Shown here: positions 58,601 through 64,000 of the stretch, one piece after another
How positions within the stretch are numbered: the first letter of the stretch is position 1
Layout: each line of letters opens with the position of its first letter
Origin: Breviolum minutum Mf 1.05b.01
Taxonomy: Eukaryota; Sar; Dinophyceae; Suessiales; Symbiodiniaceae
Assembly: GCA_000507305.1 (NCBI GenBank)
Contig: DF239344.1
Span: 77,127-141,126 of the forward strand
Length of the DNA stretch: 64,000 nucleotides
Direction of reading: 5' to 3'
Made by a program: the position numbers and the translations under genes
The notes under the pieces: model-generated
Seen by the model: only the letters and a program-made list of their open reading frames with translations
Database searches by the model: none
What the model was told of the DNA's origin: nothing

Positions 58601-60990
58601 TGGGTTTCTCGAAGGGTCACCACATCTCTTTCACCAAGCTTCAGCTCCCCTGCCTCGTCCAGCAAGAATGCTGCATGGGAAAAGAGGCGTCCCGGCGCAG
58701 AGAAGTAAGCCTCATGGCCAAGCGATTTGCGGTTGCAGATATCAAATCAAATACATTCCGTTACATTCCCCAATAATTGTTCCAAAAGATCTGACGGTAT
58801 CACTAGATACCCAAAATCTAAAGTATCGTCCAAACCTTCCTGGACAGCCTGGACAGCGCTACTAGTATTTTAGTTGCTGGAGTCAGAGGGCACCATGATG
58901 GTAAATGGTCAGCAGGAAGACTAGTTGATGAAGGTGTTCTGTGTGGTTCATCTCCATCCTCCCAATGAAGGTTGATAGAACATCTTATAGGGGAAGGCAA
59001 GAAAGACACTTGGGAGTATAGAATATGTTTTCATATTTTATCAATTTTATCTGTTCAAAATTCAAAATGAACGGCTGTTGACCTTCAAGCTGTGAAAGTG
59101 TTCAGCGTCCAGAATTTCGCAGGCAAGGAGCGCAAAACTCCCGGCACATGGCAGATTTGCCAATGCCCTGCTCCTTGGTCACGAAGAAACTCAGCGCGAA
59201 CATGACAACAAATGAAACAGATGAATGAAACTATAAGTTCCGGAAATGACTTGAGGCTTGGAAAATGGTTGCAGATATCCGTGGAAGCCAGTCCAAGCCA
59301 CTCCCAGCACCAGCACCACACGTCTTTCTTTGAAGGCGTTGGCAATTCGACAGCTGTCAATGAGACGACAGGAAGCATAGTCCTCGCATCTACAAAAACA
59401 TGTTACTCGGTAAAAAAATGTGCATGCTTAACCAGAAGACCCTACTATATACTGTAATCAAACTTTCTGCTGGTCCAATTCACCAGACGAAAAAGAAGCA
59501 CCAGCTCCTCCACCCGAGGCCATTGGGGCCATTGGGCCCATGGAGCCGCACGGAGCCGAAGAGCCTCAAAAACCGGAAGAGAAGAGAATCAACGATTGAA
59601 TAGCAATAGAATGCATAGATTTGGAATCCGTTATCAAATTGGCGTTGGTCCCCATGTTCTATATAGATGTTTAGTTGTATCTGTATTTCATGTATTTCAC
59701 ATAGGTATTGAATAGGTTTGCTGTATAGAGAGATAGAGAGAGAGTGGGATAGGGTGAGAAAGGATCATGCACAGAAATTGAAAGATATATAGCAAGATCG
59801 AAAGAAAAAGACACATAGAGAGATCGATGGATGGGTGGAAGGGTAGATACTGATAGTTGCAACGTCCAGAGTACCAGTGGGACCACTGGCATCATTGAGT
59901 CGTTTTAGCTATACATCGGTCTTTGGTTGGTCACTATACAATTGCTCTTTGGAGATTTGATTTACATCTGCAGTTCTTGTGCAACATCCCAGGCAATTTG
60001 AAGTGAAATAACAGATCATTTGTAGACAACGTACAGCAGTAAGGAGACAAGGGTCACCTTGAAATGGGAGTTGAAAAAACTTCTGGAGTTTCAGGTTGGA
60101 AGGCAGGAGCACCAGAGTGGCAATTCAAGGTCAATTACAGCTCCAGGAAAAAGAATCCACTTGCATCAAATCGTTGAGGGTTGAATCAATTCTTGAATCC
60201 CTGAAGGTTTCGTCCAAGGTTCAGGTTCGGCAGCCACGGGTTCTCCATGGGAGCTGAGAAGGTAGAGGAATTTTTCCTGGGTTTGAAAAAAGTGAACGCA
60301 GAGGCACGAGAAGTAAAGATGTTTAGCTTATTCAGCCCTGTTGTGCTTGCAACCAATAAATTGCAGGGTCCGCACCGTTTGCCAAGTGTATACATCTACT
60401 ATAGAGTTGTTGTCAGCTTGGTAAGCACTTCAAGGCAGTAAATCATACCTACAACCTTCAACTGGAAAATTGTGCCACATCGTACGACGTCCGAGGCACA
60501 GCTTCATGGCGGATGCCCACGTTGGCACTGTGGCGCACAGAAGATTGCGCTATCGCATGGCTGTCAACAACACCCTTACCAGCAGCAAGCGCCTTGTAGA
60601 AGGCCTTGGCAGCTCGTGGAAGCAGCCAAGGTGTGTCAATGTGGCACAGATGCTGACACTTCAGAGGTAATGTTGCGATATGCCCAAGTCAGATACCATC
60701 CCGGAATAAAAAATGGTGAAAAAATGAGACGATCAAGAACTTCTGCTACTTCTGTTTCCTTATAAAGTTGCCTTTGCCATCCTTTGCCTTGGAGCAGCTC
60801 TAACCTAGTCACTCCAGTCACCCCAATAATCACCCCGAGCCACTCGGCAGAAAACACGGGCTGCAGCATCCAGGACGTCCCCGGCGCAGCAAATTGCATG
60901 GCGGAGGCCGGCCTTTTCCATCCTAAGGCGTTGCCGGACCAGTGGATACAATTCAATGAATGCATTGTTTGTAAAACAAGTTCTGTCCGA
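55700..60990. other. No confirmed gene; several long open frames near chance expectation
   Basis: The plus strand has open frames at 55585-55890, 55856-56203 and 57778-58269 (163 codons) and the minus strand at 57570-57920 and 60636-61106. None could be split into phase-matched exons. The one at 57778-58269 has a plausible interior (SHERRAKVDDVTNPLAWK). The segment 60800-60920 is GC-rich with protein-like frames on both strands. A GA-rich tract lies at 59725-59760. Confidence 0.35.
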
Positions 60991-61012
60991 CTTTCAAAAG
61001 GCGCTTTAAACT

Positions 61013-61190
61013 TTAATCTGTAGCATCCACTCGGCTTTGAACAGGTCCGAGCTGCAAGTGCTCCACCATCTGTTGAGAACCACATGCAAGGAAGACAAAC
61101 AGCCAACTGGCAGTTCCACTGGCGTATGGTTCTGCCTGTCTGGCTGCGTCAGTGAGCATGAGTTCTAGACTCTGCATGCCATCCGACAAA
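61013..61190 (-). CDS. Candidate terminal exon of a minus-strand gene
   Basis: A minus-strand frame runs to a TAA stop at 61013: LSDGMQSLELMLTDAARQAE, PYASGTASWLFVFLACGSQQ and MVEHLQLGPVQSRVDATD. The composition is convincingly protein-like. A possible acceptor (GCATGCAG) precedes SLELMLTD, and a GC donor (AGACAG|GCAGAA) inside could end an exon early. No partner exon is confirmed. Confidence 0.45.
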
Positions 61191-62203
61191 TCAGAATGCA
61201 ATCTGCTACAGTATTTCCCATTTCTCTCTTGTGCACTTGTCCAGTTAGAGACAGTGCTGATCAGAATGGGTGAAACATATAATATTGCACAAGATGAAGT
61301 GATGTGTATATTTGCATGACAATGCGTGACTGTGTGTGCACACATATACAGTATCGTTTTCATATGCGCAGATACAAAATCATCATTAATCATTAATCAT
61401 CACAATCACGGTGCACTAGCCTGCCAACAATCAACACAACCGTCTATCCGTGATTGGCGTGTATCTAATCGTTTGATGGAGATCAGGGAGCATGGACTCG
61501 GACATAAAATTATGTTATATAAGTTTATACATATCTGGTACACTTTGAGAAGGGAAGAATTGGGTGGTCGTCTTTGTATTCTGTAATTTGGTTTCTCCCA
61601 AGCCATGACCAACCCAAGCCTCCCAGGATGCCATGGCTGCCAAGGCATCCTCGCTTATGGCATGGGCTACTCCACGCTGATCCTGGCAGCATTGGCAGAG
61701 AGGTGGTCGTACCAATGGCATTGCATGGCAACATAAACCCTCTCCATGAGTTGCTTTTCAGAACACAGGAGAATCAGTAGATGAATCCACTCCAACATTG
61801 AAGTATACTCGGCAAGTAACTGTAAAGGGGAGTGTTTTTGTGGGCGCCTGTGGATGTAAGAATTATGTAGCAGCATGGTTGTGTATGTATACAGATACAT
61901 GCACTATTTGCAGAAACGTGAACAGACATATCCATATCCAGCATCAAATGCTAGTTGCTCGACCCAATTCCAATAAATGTGAGACAGTCCCAGGCATTCG
62001 CTAAGAAGGTCGGGGTCAGTGCAAATTTCCTGCATGAATTGTCTGAAAGCTCCTTGCATTCCCATCCAAAGCTAGGAAGTGCATAGAAAGCAGGGATTCA
62101 AGACAAGTCTGAGTGGGACAATAAGAGTCACCCGTGATTCGATCGCTGTCGTACGACTTTGTGATACTTTCTACAATTGCTGTAGTAGCCAATACAATTG
62201 CAC

Positions 62204-62262
62204 CTTGCTGGGAGCTGCCTGTCATGGAAGTTGCGCCAGACTTCCCTAAACCTCCACCCTGG
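62204..62262 (-). CDS. Candidate internal exon, unknown function
   Basis: A 59-nt frame between an excellent acceptor (CTTGGTTTTCAG) and a GT donor (CAGCAAG|GTGCAA) reads PGWRFREVWRNFHDRQLPA. The splice context is better than the protein evidence. A longer minus-strand frame in another register (62016-62303) is also open. Confidence 0.35.
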
Positions 62263-62529
62263 CTGAAAACCAAGAGATTTAAAATGTCTTGGAACCCCTG
62301 CAACCTGAGTACTTCGATTCATGCGTGATCTGTGAACATCTTCCGTTGCCGCATCAACCAAACTCGCCCACGACTAAAAACACCTCCAACAGCAGTTGAG
62401 GCTTCTGGGGCAGCTGCGGAGTGCCAATGTGCGCTGACAAATGAAGCCTTCCGTTGGCCGTTTGGATTGCGTGGAGCTCCGCTACAACATTCGTCAATGC
62501 CAGAAATGACGACTGGAAATCATTAGTCA

Positions 62530-64000
62530 TGGTCCGGGGGGGGCTTGCGATTGCTATGGTTTTGTTGATTTCAAGTGATATTTATATATAATGACATGAT
62601 ATTATATTATTGGATCATCTTGGCATAAATTCTGCAGAACGCTGAAGACAACATAGAGAATCTTTAATGATACCTTTACAGTAGCAGTAGCACATCTCAC
62701 ATATCTCACATCATCTCACCTCATTTTCGCCACCGTCACTTTTTCAACTCTCCAAACCAAGTGGCACGGTCGGAAGCTCCGGCCGCCGAAGCAGTGCATC
62801 CTGACGTGGACGTTAGATCTTGTGGAGAATTGTGTTGGCTTCAATTTCTCCTGTTTAAAAGTAGGAGACCCAAAATAATCACTCAAACCAAGAATGGCCA
62901 AGAACAAGCCACTGCAAAATCTTGAAGATACGGCTATTGCGCAAAGGAACAAGCTCGCACTGTCTGTGCTGTGATATCGCCACAATCCCCCTTGCCTGTA
63001 GAGACTCCATCGTTGCGACTTCAACGCGAGGGGAAATGCCGGAAATGCCACGGAGAGCCTGCTCAAGAACAACTCCTCACAAAACTATGCTTCTATCAGA
63101 CCACTAGCACAATCGCCGCGCGAGCAAAGGATTCCAGAAATAGTGCACGAATCTCAGGTTGATTTCCGATAGGTTTATCAGACGTATGTCTATGATACCT
63201 ATGTCAGCACCAAAGCACGTATAATAGTTGATGAAAATATGAAGTGAACCTCTAGGCAATCCATTTTGAGGAGTCCGTTCCGAGGAAATCGCCATGGACA
63301 GAAGGCTAGCTTCGCTTCACTGTTTTCGGAATCTCGAATCCCATTTTGCGACCGACGCAAAGCTTCCAACATGCAAGTCTGAGAACAGTGAACAGTGTTT
63401 CATGAATTTCATGAAGTGTGTAATGGGACGAAAGGGAAGATATCGATGTCAATGCCAATATAAGTACACTAGGAAAGAAAGGAACCAATGAACAAAGATC
63501 CTAGAAAAAGAATCACCACATCACTAGATTAGCTCCATAAGCCCTCATAGCAGACAAACCATCAAGCACTGATAAAGCTCAAGCTGACAAAACACAGCAG
63601 GAAGTGATGAGGTCTTTGGACTCCGATTCATGGATTGATACCCAAAATTTATATCGTTGCTATGTCACTGTCTGAATCTTCACCTCTGAAAGCAAATTTC
63701 CTGAAAACGCATGACCTTAGGCTGCCTCAAAGGCGATTGCTCTTGTAGCATTGTAGCCATTGCTAGTATGTTTTATATCTTAACATATAGCCGCACGAGG
63801 CGGTGGCGGAAGTTTCAAAAGGGAAAAATATATAAATCAAAAGAACATGTGCCTATAGAATCGTTTGTGACAACCTTGATTGATTGAACCTTTGTTCTGA
63901 TGACTCCAACAAAGTGAGCGTCTGTTGAGGTGATGTGTTCTAATGAAGTAATGCGGTTGTTTCTGAGACGTGTGATGTTATGTGATGTGATGTCATTTCA
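62530..64000. other. No gene recognised
   Basis: Short open frames only, AT-rich at 62570-62620 and near the end of the window. A 118-codon minus-strand frame at 62716-63072 has no splice support or motif. Confidence 0.45.

Noticed and set aside
60636-61023. Protein-like frames on both strands, including a 156-codon minus frame
   Set aside because: Strand and frame could not be decided; GC-rich DNA at 60.8-60.9 kb keeps several frames open by chance.

Overview
The window reads as nuclear DNA of a dinoflagellate, most likely a Symbiodiniaceae or other Suessiales relative. It has moderate GC, no long uninterrupted genes and many microsatellites. Reading frames are broken into very small exons (24 to about 375 nt) whose donors are GT, frequently GC (CAG|GC, AAG|GC, GAG|GC) and in a few places apparently GA. 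Two long coiled-coil genes carry sequence I recall as a large, dinoflagellate-typical family. All gene models below were assembled by hand from exons with matching splice phase and no transcript evidence. Exon edges are therefore proposals, and single unchained exons are weak.

Layout. 1-2.9 kb: no gene recognised. 2.9-11 kb: minus-strand gene tails and isolated exons, including an RRM-associated-looking exon at 7.5 kb. 10.9 kb: a 131-bp GT run. 12.4-16.9 kb: two head-to-tail minus-strand genes only about 95 bp apart. 18.0-18.6 kb: a minus-strand gene. 19.2-19.6 kb: a plus-strand gene fragment, giving a possible strand switch. 21.3-23.0 kb: a five-exon minus-strand gene. 25.6-32.7 kb: a long minus-strand coiled-coil gene with at least fifteen tiny exons. 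33.8-35.4 kb and 36.6-37.6 kb: minus-strand genes of unknown function. 37.8-38.0 kb: a minus-strand gene tail. 38.3-39.3 kb: plus-strand exons. 40.1-41.3 kb: a second coiled-coil gene. 41.8-43.9 kb: a minus-strand endonuclease/exonuclease/phosphatase gene resembling neutral sphingomyelinase, the only gene with a confident biochemical assignment. 44.6-45.6 kb: a minus-strand gene of unknown function. 48.5 kb: a candidate start exon. 52.3-53.9 kb: minus-strand genes and candidates. 54-64 kb: repeats plus scattered candidate exons.

Almost all supported genes lie on the minus strand in head-to-tail order, the one-directional arrangement known from dinoflagellate genomes, where each gene is normally matured by spliced-leader trans-splicing rather than by a recognisable promoter. 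No bacterial operons, CRISPR arrays, rRNA genes, convincing tRNA genes or transposase genes were seen. Apart from the phosphodiesterase and the coiled-coil family, the encoded proteins are orphans to me and no pathway links them.
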